Assembly (NCBI RefSeq): GCF_016808335.1
Contig: NC_053143.1
Location: forward strand, 1,149,398 to 1,213,397
Reading direction: 5' to 3'
Origin: Panicum virgatum
Taxonomy: Eukaryota > Streptophyta > Magnoliopsida > Poales > Poaceae
DNA: 64,000 bases
Position numbers and translations under genes: made by a program. Below the pieces are notes generated by a model. That model saw only the letters and a list, made by a program, of their open reading frames with translations. It was not told where the DNA came from and ran no database searches. The stretch's first letter is position 1. Each line of letters starts with the position of its first letter. Shown in pieces: positions 11,833 through 21,634 of the stretch.

Positions 11833-13575
11833 AGAGCCGGCAGCTGAAAAAGACAACACCGGTTAAACCGACGAATAGAACTCCAACGTCGGTGCAGTTG
11901 TCCAGAGTCACCACAAAATGGACGTTGTGAATGCCGGTTAAACCGATGAAATCGAATCACCAACGTCGGTGCAGTTGTCCAGAGAGGCAACAAAACGTAT
12001 CACACCGAACGCCGGTTAAACCGACGCTAAGAAAAACCTATACGTTGGTGCAACGAGTAAAGAGACGCACAGAGGTCTCTGGTATAGCTTCACCGGTTGA
12101 TCCGATGCACTAGAGAGAGAATGCACTGGTGCAACCAAGCGAAAACCCCAAAAACCCTAAGAACACACCGGTTGATCCATTGACGTGCGTCGGTTCAACC
12201 GGTGATATGGGAAATTCTTCCCGAGCGCAGAACTGCTTTTTCAGCCCGCAACCTTTGGAAAACTTGATGATTGGAGGATCAAATCAAGTCCAGAGGAGCT
12301 CAAATTTTGGGGAGATGAAGATGATGACTTTGAAGACACATCCCCAAAAGATTTCAGTGAAATTCCTCACGAATAAAGAGGAATTGAAGGAAATCGGAGC
12401 AAGAGCGGGGTTTTGTGAAAAGCTCAGGAACGTCAAATTAAAGGAGCTCGTGAATCCCGCGGGTTTTGCACTAGGCAAGAGAGTATGGATTCACTACAAG
12501 ATGCTCAAAGAATCACTACAAACTTGTGCTCAAGAACAATCAAAGCGGAAATGAAAATCAACGCAGAGACAAGCACACAAAGTATGGAATTGATTCGAAA
12601 TCAAAAACCTGAAGGGCACGAGGAGGATAGGGCCTCCTTTCCCAATCAATCCCAGTACAAAGTCTCAAGAACCACAGCCCTAAGATCTACTCCTATGAAG
12701 GGGAGGAGAAGAACAGGGAGGAAGAAAAGGAGACGCCAGGGGGAGGGGGCGGCTCGTCTGGGCGCCAGGCAGAGAGAGCCAGAGAGAGAGAGAGAGTGGG
12801 TGAGTAGATATTTATGCCCACTAACTCTAGAACTAAAAGACTAAACTACCCCTAGACTTAACTAGACACTAGAAAGCCCGTAGGGGCAAAACCGGAAAGA
12901 GATACAAGGACTCATCCGACTGCCAAGGTTCTTTCTTCGAGTCGAAGTCTTCTCCGCGATGCCGCCGTGGGGATGAAGATCCGGTCCACGGTTTTGGAGG
13001 GTCCGCGAAACCCGGGTAGGTGGCCGGTTTTGAGAAAACCGCCAAAATTCCACGCGTGGGAAGATTCCCGCCTCCACGCCGTGGCCCTGGACGCTGTTCC
13101 CACCTCGGCCTTCTGACGGCCCTAGACGCCGCCCGACGCCCGTCACCTCCTCGCCCGCAGCGAGGCCCTAGACGCCGTCGACGCCCGTTCCTCCGCCAGT
13201 CCCGAGACCGACGCCCGTGCCTCCACGACTTGGCGTCTTCAATCGCCGTCCGCCAGACTTGGTTTTGTGGCGCAAACCAAGAAATCCGCCATCCACCGGT
13301 GCTTGCGCCCTCGATCCAGGAGTGGACGCCACAGCTGCCGCCCGGCCCGAGCTCTGGTCCCGGCTGCCCTTCACCGCCGTCCACCGCACGGTCCATCGGC
13401 CACAGCACCTCCACGGCAGCTCTCCGTCGACACTCGACGCCCGTGTACCTGCAACCAAAGACCAAGCACACGATCACACCGCACGGTTGATAATTCACTC
13501 ATCACAGCCAGGAGAAGGTACTCAACATTCCTCAGGTGGAGACATGCTGAGGCCATTTAGATCCAAGTGCTAACA
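11833..13575 (-). repeat. LTR fragment, probably Copia type
   Basis: On the minus strand the sequence begins TGTTAGCACTTGGATC at 13575, which looks like a Copia LTR start. It continues through a GC-rich half, an AT-rich ATAAATA stretch near 12810, a GA run at 12777-12797, and the 75-81 bp tandem repeats at 11859-12190. I find no clean second terminus and no target duplication, so it is a fragment or a solo LTR with a lost end. Open frames here (for example 12869-13498 minus) show no domain. Confidence 0.4.
11859..12190. repeat. 75-81 bp tandem repeats with CCGGTTAAACCG core
   Basis: Five diverging units start with CCGGTT near 11859, 11934, 12012, 12093 and 12168. The first units also share CAACGTCGGTGCAGTTGTCC. 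The core CCGGTTAAACCG is nearly palindromic. Confidence 0.8.
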
Positions 13576-14321
13576 GGTGAAAGTACTAAACTTTAGCACT
13601 AGCTCCCTCTAAACGGGAGTGTTAATGGGGTGGGCTAATGTTTAGCCAAGACTCAAAAACTTTGGCATGTGCATGAATACTAATATATGCTAAAGTTTAG
13701 CATTTAATTTTAGCTCATCTTTGAGAAAAAGCATCTCTTGATTTTCAACCGGCAATTAATGAACTACTGATACCCTGAACACCCTCAAAACTCTAGGCAA
13801 TAGTGTAAAACGTGGCTGTGGTGCTTGCTGGGGCTTTTTGTTAAGCTATAATTAGTGAAGTGGCAAATTAGAAAAAATAGAAGTAATGAAAATAGAAGGA
13901 ATTCACAAATCAACTACAATATGTATATATCTTGCTGTTGATGTGTATGGAGCACGTCATAAAAAGATAGCTTCAGTTTTCTCTGGTGCTCAGTAGGATC
14001 GGCAGCAAAGTGCCTTGCATTGTCATGCATATCAAATTCGGACTGCAATCGATCGAGGGTGTCACAACATGCTTTTTTTCATTTAATGCTTTGTTATGCA
14101 TATAAAAATATAAAAGTTGAAAATCACACCATGCCTATAGTCGAATGTTGTAAAATAGATCTTTTTCTTCTCTTCATGGTTGCTTGATACAAAAACTCAC
14201 AAAACTGACGCATTATACAATCTGGCTATATAAATATAATATTTTCACTCACAACTAGGAACAAGCATCTCTCTCTTTGGATCATTATCATGTCTTATCA
14301 AACTAGCTTTTAGTTGATACC
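13576..14321. other. 3' flank of the first WRKY gene, with MITE-like piece
   Basis: AT-rich noncoding sequence. TACTAAACTTTAGCAC (about 13586) and the inverted ATGCTAAAGTTTAGCA (about 13687) look like the arms of a small MITE of about 120 bp, but I cannot fix its ends. Nothing else recognised. Confidence 0.4.
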
Positions 14322-15442
14322 TTAATTATCAGGCTCCAAATGAAATCTTAGGAGTGCATCCAACTCCCAATAGTCCAAATCCAAGGGTGCAAATGGGTTC
14401 ATGTTCAATGGCTCGTAGAGGCTCTTTGTGACCAAGTCTGCAGATTTTTCGATCAGCTTATTGTCACATAGGGATGTCTGATGATCACAAGGATCTGTAC
14501 AGGTGGTCGATATGCTGGATCGGCTATCACTGCTACTTAGGGTGTTTGTCTCGGACTCATCGGTGCCTGAGTCGACGCCATTGTTATCCTTGCAGGTATG
14601 CTGGAAGTGGTAGACAACTGTGTACATCACGGGATTATCAGTACCTGTGCTTTCATCTTGCTGTTGCACCGTCTTTGTTGCTTTGCAGTCTTGTTCCTTT
14701 CTGTAGGTGCATCTGTAGTAGCTCCTGCCTCATGGAGAACCAGATTAATGATAGTCCAATTTAGTACATCTGTAGTAGCTCCTGGAGAACCAGAAATTTT
14801 ACGCATATCTTTTAGAAGAGAAAAGGTACCTTGGATGTTTCGCTTTGTTGATGTGCTTTTGCCCATACTTTCTCCATTGGCGGCCATCATAGTGCGGAAC
14901 AGGCGTTTCCAGTGACACCGTATCAATAGACCTCCTGCTTAAAATTTGTTTGCGTTGGGAGAATAAATGAAATAGCTTAATCACATGCAACATCGAGAAG
15001 TATATTCCAAAAGGAATCTAAACTTACGCTAGTTCAAACTTCAAACTGAATTAATCAGGTCACATATATCCACATACCTTCTCTTGTGCTGATGATGGGG
15101 GTTAGCAGTAGCACCCTCCTCCTTGATGCAGTCATCAGAAGAAATCTTCCTCACTCTCTTCTTGTCATCCACCATTGAGTCATCAGGTCGAGCATCAGAC
15201 TGATGCTGCAGCTGCAGCTCAGTTATGGCCCTGCTGGAGCAATCCAGTATGTTCTGGAACATCTGGGCAACAAGCTCGCAGCGTTGGTCCGCCTGCAGCG
15301 CAGGAAGGACGATGGCCCTCAGCTGCGTCACCAGAGACTGCCCCCTGGCAATCTCCTTCATCGCCGGCCCGTGGTCGGAGACAAAAGAGGGGCGATCAGA
15401 AGGTGAAGATTGAGGAAGGCATCTGCTATTGTGCTGCTTCAT
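14322..15442 (-). CDS. Group III WRKY transcription factor, first of cluster
   Basis: A nuclear DNA-binding regulator; the family binds W-box (TTGAC) DNA, often in defence and stress responses. Three exons: 15442-15078, 14934-14830 and 14724-14322, joined in phase with GT-AG introns, give 290 residues. The second intron falls in the conserved place inside the WRKY domain, splitting the Arg codon before SYYRC. The WRKY domain has WRKYGQK at 142-148 and zinc ligands C162, C170, H199 and C201, that is C-X7-C-X28-H-X-C. The C-X7-C and HTC pattern is group III, but the loop is longer than the usual 23 residues. The N-terminal half (QLRAIVLPAL to ILDCSSRAI) is the helical region seen in group III. 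Basic KKRVRK and HKRRR stretches are possible nuclear signals. No breaks seen. Confidence 0.9.
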
Positions 15443-15621
15443 CTCTGCTAATAATTTCTAGCTAGCTTTCCTCTTGTGTCTGAAGAAGACTGAGGCTCTG
15501 AACACAGGAAGGAGGGAAGCTTTTAACTGCTGGCTCGTTCTCTTGAAGTTGTGGGAGGAGGAAGGAAGGAAGCTAATTGTCAGCTGGCTATGGCGATAAG
15601 GTTACTCCTAATCCCTTGCAG

Positions 15622-15628
15622 TTATATA
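15622..15628 (-). promoter_or_regulatory. TATA box of first WRKY gene
   Basis: TATATAA on the minus strand about 180 bp upstream of the ATG at 15442. A TTTGAC W-box core on the same strand at 15791-15796 would allow WRKY binding, but a six-base match is weak evidence. Confidence 0.45.
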
Positions 15629-16280
15629 CAGAGATGGGAGTGGTATGGCACCCCATAATTAATGATCAACTTGGGCAGCAATATAATCAACCGCATGCGT
15701 AGGCAGGTGCAGAGCACATGGAAAGAGACAGGAAGGACTCTGACTTGGCAGCTACCGCGCGTTAGCAAACAATACTGTGATGGGTACGTAGTCAAAGGAA
15801 TTAACCTGGTACACGGATTGATTTGGCAAATTTCATCGTAATCAATTGTCGCTTGTGCTCACCAGGTACACCCTTCTCCCAAAACAAACAAGTCTGGTCA
15901 GTAAGCAGTTGCCTTCAGTTCTCACCTGAACTTTTCACCTTCTACTGTTCTGTCCTACACTACAGTCCAATTCCAACAATCCCAGATGCACATACACACA
16001 CAGAGGAAGAAAGAACACAAGACGTCCGTACACTTGAAATCTAACCACGGTTCGTTGGCACGCATTAATTGAAGAGTTCTCTAGTATCTTGTTTGAATAA
16101 GCCGGGATTGGAATCAGTTCATTTTACCTTGAGCCCTGAATGGGCTTGGCCCTGATCCCCACATATTTGCAAAAAAGTACTTGTGTGTCTTTACTTTGTA
16201 GGCTCTAGTTTTAATATATCTGAAGTGAATTAAGATATATAGTTGCATCCAAATTAGCACTCTCCACATACATATATATA
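15629..16280. other. Upstream region of first WRKY gene
   Basis: Noncoding. Contains the possible W-box noted above and no recognised gene or repeat. Confidence 0.4.
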
Positions 16281-16541
16281 CTCCCTCCGTTCCAAATTAT
16301 AAGTCATTCCAAGAATCTTTGAGAGTCAAAGTTTTTCAAGTTCGACCAAATTTATATGACAAGATAATAACATTTATAATACCAATTAAGTATCATTAGA
16401 TTCTTTATTAGCTATATTTTCATAGTGCACCTATTTGATGTCATAAATCTTTATATTTCTCTTTATAATTTTTTGTCAAACTTTGATATTGTTTGACTCT
16501 CCAAGATTTTTGGAATGACTTATAATTTGGAATAGAGGGAG
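16281..16541. mobile_element. Stowaway-type MITE (Tc1/Mariner)
   Basis: A 261-bp element with CTCCCTCCGTTCC at the left end and GGAATAGAGGGAG at the right end, flanked by TA on both sides. These are the standard Stowaway termini and TA target duplication. Confidence 0.9.
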
Positions 16542-16903
16542 TACTAGGTATTCATCATTTATATCTCATAAGGATATTCATGGTATATGTATATAGCTTA
16601 CTAGCTTGGAGACAATAGGTTTTGGCCAAGGATTTCATCATGCTGACAGATGCAAGCTCATGTCCGCACAAGTTCGTCACCTTCTAGCATTTCGTGTAAG
16701 CTCGAAAGTCCATCCAAAATCTTCCTAACGCTGTTTGTAAAAATGTCGTGTTGGTCGGGGTCCACATTGTTAGCGACTTATTAACAATTTAGTAATGGTG
16801 GTTTACACCACAGCGTACTGTTTAGTTTCCAAGGGCGCTTAATTCTTAGTTGGAGCAGTATAGTAAACAATGAGCTGCAGATCGATAAGGAGCAATACAA
16901 ATA

Positions 16904-17884
16904 GGGTAAAGTCCGTTTTTCAACCTTGAACTATCATGATCGTCCGATTTTGATTCTTGAACTACGAAACCCGACATTCTACACCTCCAACTGATGAAAC
17001 CGTTTGGAAAACAACCCTGGCCTCAGCCTTTGGTGGTTTTGCTACAGTATAATTTCCGAATTTCTAGAATTTCACATCTCTCTCAATTAAATAATAGAGA
17101 AATCAAAGTTAATATTGTCTAAAAATTGTAATATTTTGCTAGGAGGTAGAACAAGAGACAAGGAATCTATTTTGAGTAGATGTGCTACATTAGACATAAA
17201 GAAATTTGAATTATAAAATTTTAAAAGTAGATAGAATTCAAAATTCCTTGAAATTTTAAGCAACCTGAAACTTTGATAAAAATGTATTAAAGATGATAAC
17301 TCATACTTTTATATTTATTTTAACAAATTATTTTTTATTGGCGGAAGTTCTATAGAAAATTCACAAATTAGAAATTTGAGGAATCAAATTTGATTCAAAT
17401 TTAAGCGTTGTGAAGGAATTCAAACACTTTCAACAAAAATCAGACCAATAAAAAAAATAAATTTTTAAATTAAATAAAAAAATATGAATTATCATATTTT
17501 TAATGCATTTTTAGAAAAGGTTTAGTTGACCTAAAAATTCAAGGAATTTTGAATTCTACCCATTTTTGAAATTTTATAATTCAAATTCCATTATGTCTAA
17601 TGTATCACATCTAGCCAAAATAGATTCCTTTCTCTTGTTCTACCTCCCAGTAAAATATCACAATTTTTAGACAATATTAACTATGTTTTATCTATTATTT
17701 AATTGTGAGAGGTGTGAAATCCAAGAAATTTGGAAATTATACTATAGCAAAACCACCTTAGGCTGAGACTAGGTTGTTTTTCGAATGGTTTTGGCAGTTG
17801 GAGGTGTAGGATGTCCGGTTTTGTAGTTCAAGGACCAAAATCGGACGATCGTGATAGTTCAAGGTTGAAAAACAGACTTTACCC
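16904..17884. mobile_element. Mutator-like foldback element, 981 bp
   Basis: Starts GGGTAAAGTCCGTTTTTC and ends with the inverted counterpart, finishing CTTTACCC. Nearly the whole length forms two arms of about 480 bp meeting near 17394, with arms matching at most positions. The flanks carry a 9-bp duplication with one mismatch, ATACAAATA (16895-16903) and ACACAAATA (17885-17893), which is the Mutator signature. There is no transposase. A transcript would fold into a very long hairpin. Confidence 0.85.
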
Positions 17885-17893
17885 ACACAAATA

Positions 17894-18557
17894 ATGTATG
17901 TAGACTTGTGCTGCATAATAATGTTGTGTGGATGGTGGTTCTCTCAGCATTCTAGCACATGTGTGTCCCTTTGTGCCGACCACATCAGATCAGTGGCTAG
18001 CTTTTGACATGATTTTCCACGAAGCAGATCAAAGAGCAACATCAGTGGTAAAACTTTCGATATAGTCGCACCATTTATTTGGGTCTTGCTAAAAAAGGAG
18101 AAGAAAAGGGAGGGAGCGTACACTCACACCATGCTACTCTCTGAAGCTAGGTTATTGATTCTTTGTCGAGACTCGAGAGTCGATATACTAGTAAATAAAA
18201 TAATAGCGATTTTAGGAAAACATGCATCATATCCAGATGGTTTGAACTTTGAAGCATCATCATTGTTTCCATTCCATAACAAATTGCATGGGGGGTGGTT
18301 ATGCAAATTTCTCGGCTACACAAGGATCAAAGGAGTAAGTTGAGACAAGCACCCTGCATCCCTTCATCCATCCATCCGAGGAGATTGAGCATCTATCGAA
18401 GCATTCCTTCATTATTTCATCACATTTTTCCTTACTTAATAATTTGCATTGCAAGGTGGGTAGTAATTAAACACAACTCCGATCCTCTGACAACAACATA
18501 CAGGACATATCTTTCCAATTTTCAGGCTCACGGAGCTGATCAGAATATTCAGGCTCA
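17894..18557. other. 3' flank of RING gene
   Basis: AT-rich noncoding sequence between the foldback element and the RING-H2 stop codon. Short open frames (for example 18086-18343) show no domain. Confidence 0.4.
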
Positions 18558-19160
18558 CTAGCTAGCTGCCGGCGGCGCACGGAGCTGATCATCAGAGTCA
18601 GCAGGGGGTGGTGGATCCTGCTCCGACGACGGCAGTGGCAGCACCACCTCCCGGTCCCTGCTGGGCTCTGCAGCAGGGTTGTACGACTTGTATGATGGGA
18701 GGCGGGAGCGGCAGACGGGGCATGAGTTGTGCACCTCCAGCCACGGCACGATGCAGGAGGAGTGGTACAGGTGACCACATGGGAGCCTCCGCGCGGCCGC
18801 CGCGAGGGGGAGCTCCTCCTTGCAGATGGCGCAGACGGCGCCGGGCTCCGACACCTCCACCGTTGGCAGAGCGTCGATGGACGCTGCCGGCGCCGGGGCC
18901 GGCCCGCCGCCGATGCCGAACCAGGGCGCGAACACCACCGCGGGGGCCGGCGGCACGGCGAAGGGGCGACGAGGCTCTCCATCGCCGCCGTAGATTTGGT
19001 CGGTTGCGGCGACGAGGTCGTCGTCGATGTCGTCGTCCGATGAGGACGAGTAGATTAGCAGCAAGTCCTGCTCCGGGGGAGGGGACGACGGCAAGGACAT
19101 GGCCGGCCCTGCCCTCTCAGTTTTCGCTCTCAAGTGCTTAATTGGGGACTCCGCCGGCAT
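18558..19160 (-). CDS. RING-H2 finger protein, probable E3 ubiquitin ligase
   Basis: A single-exon frame of 200 residues. The RING-H2 finger has the full ligand set C-X2-C-X14-C-X-H-X2-H-X2-C-X10-C-X2-C, from CAICKEE (residues 110-115) to CPVC (147-150), with the Trp of PWLE that helps contact the E2 enzyme. RING-H2 proteins pass ubiquitin from an E2 to a substrate. The N-terminal half has an acidic SSSSDDDIDDD stretch; the tail is Pro- and Asp-rich. No membrane segment is visible, so a soluble protein is likely. The start is uncertain: the Met at 19160 is used here, Met at 19100 (MSLPSS) would give 180 residues, and the frame is open up to 19268. The finger is intact in every case. Substrate unknown. 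Confidence 0.8.
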   Translation of the reverse strand: MPAESPIKHLRAKTERAGPAMSLPSSPPPEQDLLLIYSSSSDDDIDDDLVAATDQIYGGDGEPRRPFAVPPAPAVVFAPWFGIGGGPAPAPAASIDALPTVEVSEPGAVCAICKEELPLAAAARRLPCGHLYHSSCIVPWLEVHNSCPVCRSRLPSYKSYNPAAEPSRDREVVLPLPSSEQDPPPPADSDDQLRAPPAAS

Positions 19161-19852
19161 GGCATTGTTAAATGTTAATCTCTCTCGTCGTCTCTCTCGT
19201 GTCGTGTCGTCTTGTCCCATTCCGTTCGGCCAAAAAATGGATTGCATGCAGCTAGGGGGCCGGAGCACCGAGAATCAATTTCCTAATAATTAATTAACTG
19301 ATCATCACCTCATTAGTAACGTGATTGTTCATGCCCTGAACATGATGGCATACAACATGATGGGCAAGCCTGTGTCAGCATACACCATGATGACATAAAC
19401 CTTTTTTTAAAACTTGGCAATCTCTTTACTTGTTTGATAAGTTGTCAGTGACAATTACATGGACATCTCCAGAAATAGAACTAGTGATTAGCTCTTCCCC
19501 TCCAACGCACTCAGAACCCAAGGCTGCCAAAGTGTGGGCAGCCTATGCCAACTATACTAAAAAAATCAAGTTATTTTTTTAGATCACACAATACAACTTC
19601 AAACGTCGTCTACCACTGAATGCACAACGCCGTTAAATCCCACAATATTCGCTCCCATGAGGAGTCGAATTCAGAACCTCAGGTGCTACCGAGACTCTTG
19701 TAACCACTAGGCTACGGGCCTTTTCGCGAAAAATCAGTTACTAATTACAACTGTTTGTTTGCTGTCAAAAGAAAAAAATAGAACTGTTTGGTTGGGCTTC
19801 TCTGCAGCTTCTTCACGCTAGAAGAAGCAAGAAGGCCATGGAAGCCCACGTT
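19161..19852. other. Intergenic region 5' of RING gene
   Basis: Noncoding. Repeated CATGATG motifs at 19337-19395. At about 19650-19725 there is a tRNA-like GTCGAATTC...ACCACTAGGCTACGGGCC stretch that looks like a decayed tRNA-derived repeat, not a tRNA gene. CTGTTTGGTTGGGCTTCT at about 19783 is a typical MITE end, suggesting the next element is nested in another. Confidence 0.4.
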
Positions 19853-19855
19853 TTA

Positions 19856-21474
19856 CCCTGTTTGGTTACAGGAACTTTTTCATAAGTTCCTGAGACTTTT
19901 GGGACTAAAAACCCAAACATGGGAGACTTTTTGGGACTAAAAACCTGATAGGGGCTAAAACTTGAGAAGTCTCTCAAGAGGTGCTTTTTGGGACTTTTAG
20001 ATCCAGATTCCACTCTACCCTTGCCCCTGGGTCCACCCACCGCGAGTCCAGGCCACCCGTGACCCCCTCCCGCTCCCCCTCCCGATCCACGCCGTTGCGC
20101 CACCTGCGCCCCGCTCCACCCGCCTGCATCTCCACGCCGCCAACAGCGCCGCCGCCGCCGCCGCCACCTGCAGATCCGAGCGCCTCCACCATGGACGACT
20201 TCGCTCATGGCACCCGCGCGCGCCCCGCGGAGCTCCCTTCCACTCCTTCGCCGGCGGGGCGCGGGGGTCATGGCGGCGGCGCTCCGAGCTCGGCCTGCTC
20301 ACTCCCCTCCCTCGTTCCGGCGCTACTCCGGCCGGCCTCGAGAGGATCTGTGGCGGCGGAGCACGGCCAGCCTCCTGCTTGAGCTCGGAGGCCATGGCGG
20401 CGGCAGCCATGGCGAGCCTCGAGCTCGGGCCGTGGAGGGAGGCGCAGACCAGGGGCATGGCAGCAACTCCTCGCGGCGGCCGCGAGCGGAAGGAGCACGG
20501 CGCGGCATGGCTCTGCAAGGAGGGGTATTTGGAGACCCGCGCGACCTCCCGGGCCGCGGCCATGGCGAGCCCGATGTGTTGGACCCGCCCGGGATGAGGA
20601 CGTGGCGGCCTTTGAGCGGGATGCGCGGGGGCGCGTCAGGAAGGCGAGCGCGGCAGGGCCGGCGAGGATGGTGCCGTGGCGCGCCCAGGCAGATCCGAGC
20701 GGGGGCAGGAGGCGGTAGGTGCCGGCGAAGGGGTTGCAGACGGCGAGCGATTTGGGCGGGTGCGCGGGCGAGGTGGAGGTGGAGGTGGAGGTGGATGTGG
20801 AGGGGAGGAGGGGCGAGGTGGATGTGGAGGTCTCGAGCCAGAGGTAGAGGAGGGAGGTGGAGGAGGCGACGGGGGAGAAGGAGTGGTAGGGGAGGAAGTG
20901 GGCGAAGGGTAGGCGGAGCCAGTGGCGGAGCGCGGGATCGAAGGCGTGGAGGCATCCGCCACCTTCGGGGCGCGGGTGGCGGAGGAGGAGGAGGCGCAGG
21001 GTGGGGAGCAGCGCGAGGAACTGGGCGTAGAGGGTGTCGTGGAAGAGACGCGAGACGGGGCGGCAGACGACGGCGTCGCGCAGCTGGAGGCGGAGAAGGA
21101 CGTTGTGGAGGGCGTCGGGCGGAAGGTGGTGGATCGGCGGCGGGGGCTGCGAGTCGGCGGCGGGGTCGGAGCCGGCGGCAGCCATGGCGGATGGGGGTGG
21201 GGTTTGGTGGTGGCCGGCCTGGTGGGGATTTTTTTGTTGGGGACAAACAGATGACTACTCGGGGGAGAAGAAGGTGGAGTGCGGGGATGGATCGGGGTGG
21301 CGGGGTTGAAGAAGTGGGGACTGGGCAAGGGTATTTGTGTTCTTTCACAACTTCATTTAATGTTCTCTAATCCCTTTAGCACCTCAAACCAAACAGGTTG
21401 GGACTTTTTGTTTTAGTCCAGAGACTAAAATTAGCTCATGGACTTTTAGGAACCAAACAGGGGCTTAGTGGGAC
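19856..21474. mobile_element. Nonautonomous inverted-repeat element carrying an F-box fragment
   Basis: The left end is CCCTGTTTGGTTACAGG and the right end, inverted, GCCCCTGTTTGGTTCC. TTA stands directly outside both ends (19853-19855 and 21475-21477), the target duplication of PIF/Harbinger (Tourist) elements. Subterminal parts repeat GGGACTAAAA and ACTTTTTGGGAC motifs. The GC-rich middle (20000-21290) is captured gene sequence with an F-box start. No transposase. The element lies only 160 bp upstream of the threonyl-tRNA synthetase start codon. Confidence 0.65.
20268..21185 (-). pseudogene. Captured F-box protein fragment
   Basis: A 305-residue open frame. Residues about 17-60 (HHLPPDALHNVLLRLQLRDAV, then CRPVSRLFHDTL) fit an F-box, the module that binds Skp1 in SCF ubiquitin ligases. 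The next part (CLHAFDPALRHWLRLPF, SLAVCNPFAGTYRLLPPL) resembles F-box proteins with kelch or associated C-terminal repeats. After about residue 195 the frame turns into Arg/Gly/Ala-rich sequence with no match to the family, so the gene copy is cut there and fused to unrelated sequence. A Thr/Ser (ST) run comes from a short GGTGGA-type repeat. It lies inside an inverted-repeat transposon, so it is most likely a captured fragment; expression is unknown. Confidence 0.6.
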
Positions 21475-21634
21475 AAGCCCAAAGGAAGCTTGGGAAATGA
21501 ATAGCTTCCGGGAGAAATTACAGCCCATAAATCTGCCACGTCAGCAATCGAACCGTTTTTTTTCTTCTTTCCGTCCAACCCTACCTTGTCCAGTCTCCAC
21601 CCCGGCGGCCGCCGCCCTGCTCTCTTCCTCCCAT

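Noticed and set aside
12869..13498. 209-residue minus-strand frame
   Set aside because: Lies in a Copia-like LTR, no domain, competing frames on the other strand.
19650..19725. tRNA-like sequence
   Set aside because: Has a GTTCGAA-like box on the minus strand but no complete cloverleaf; a similar decayed stretch at 39100 points to a tRNA-derived repeat.
20015..21348. Several overlapping frames opposite the F-box fragment (for example 20207-21370 plus)
   Set aside because: Gly/Arg-rich shadow of the GC-rich captured sequence; only the minus frame has an F-box.
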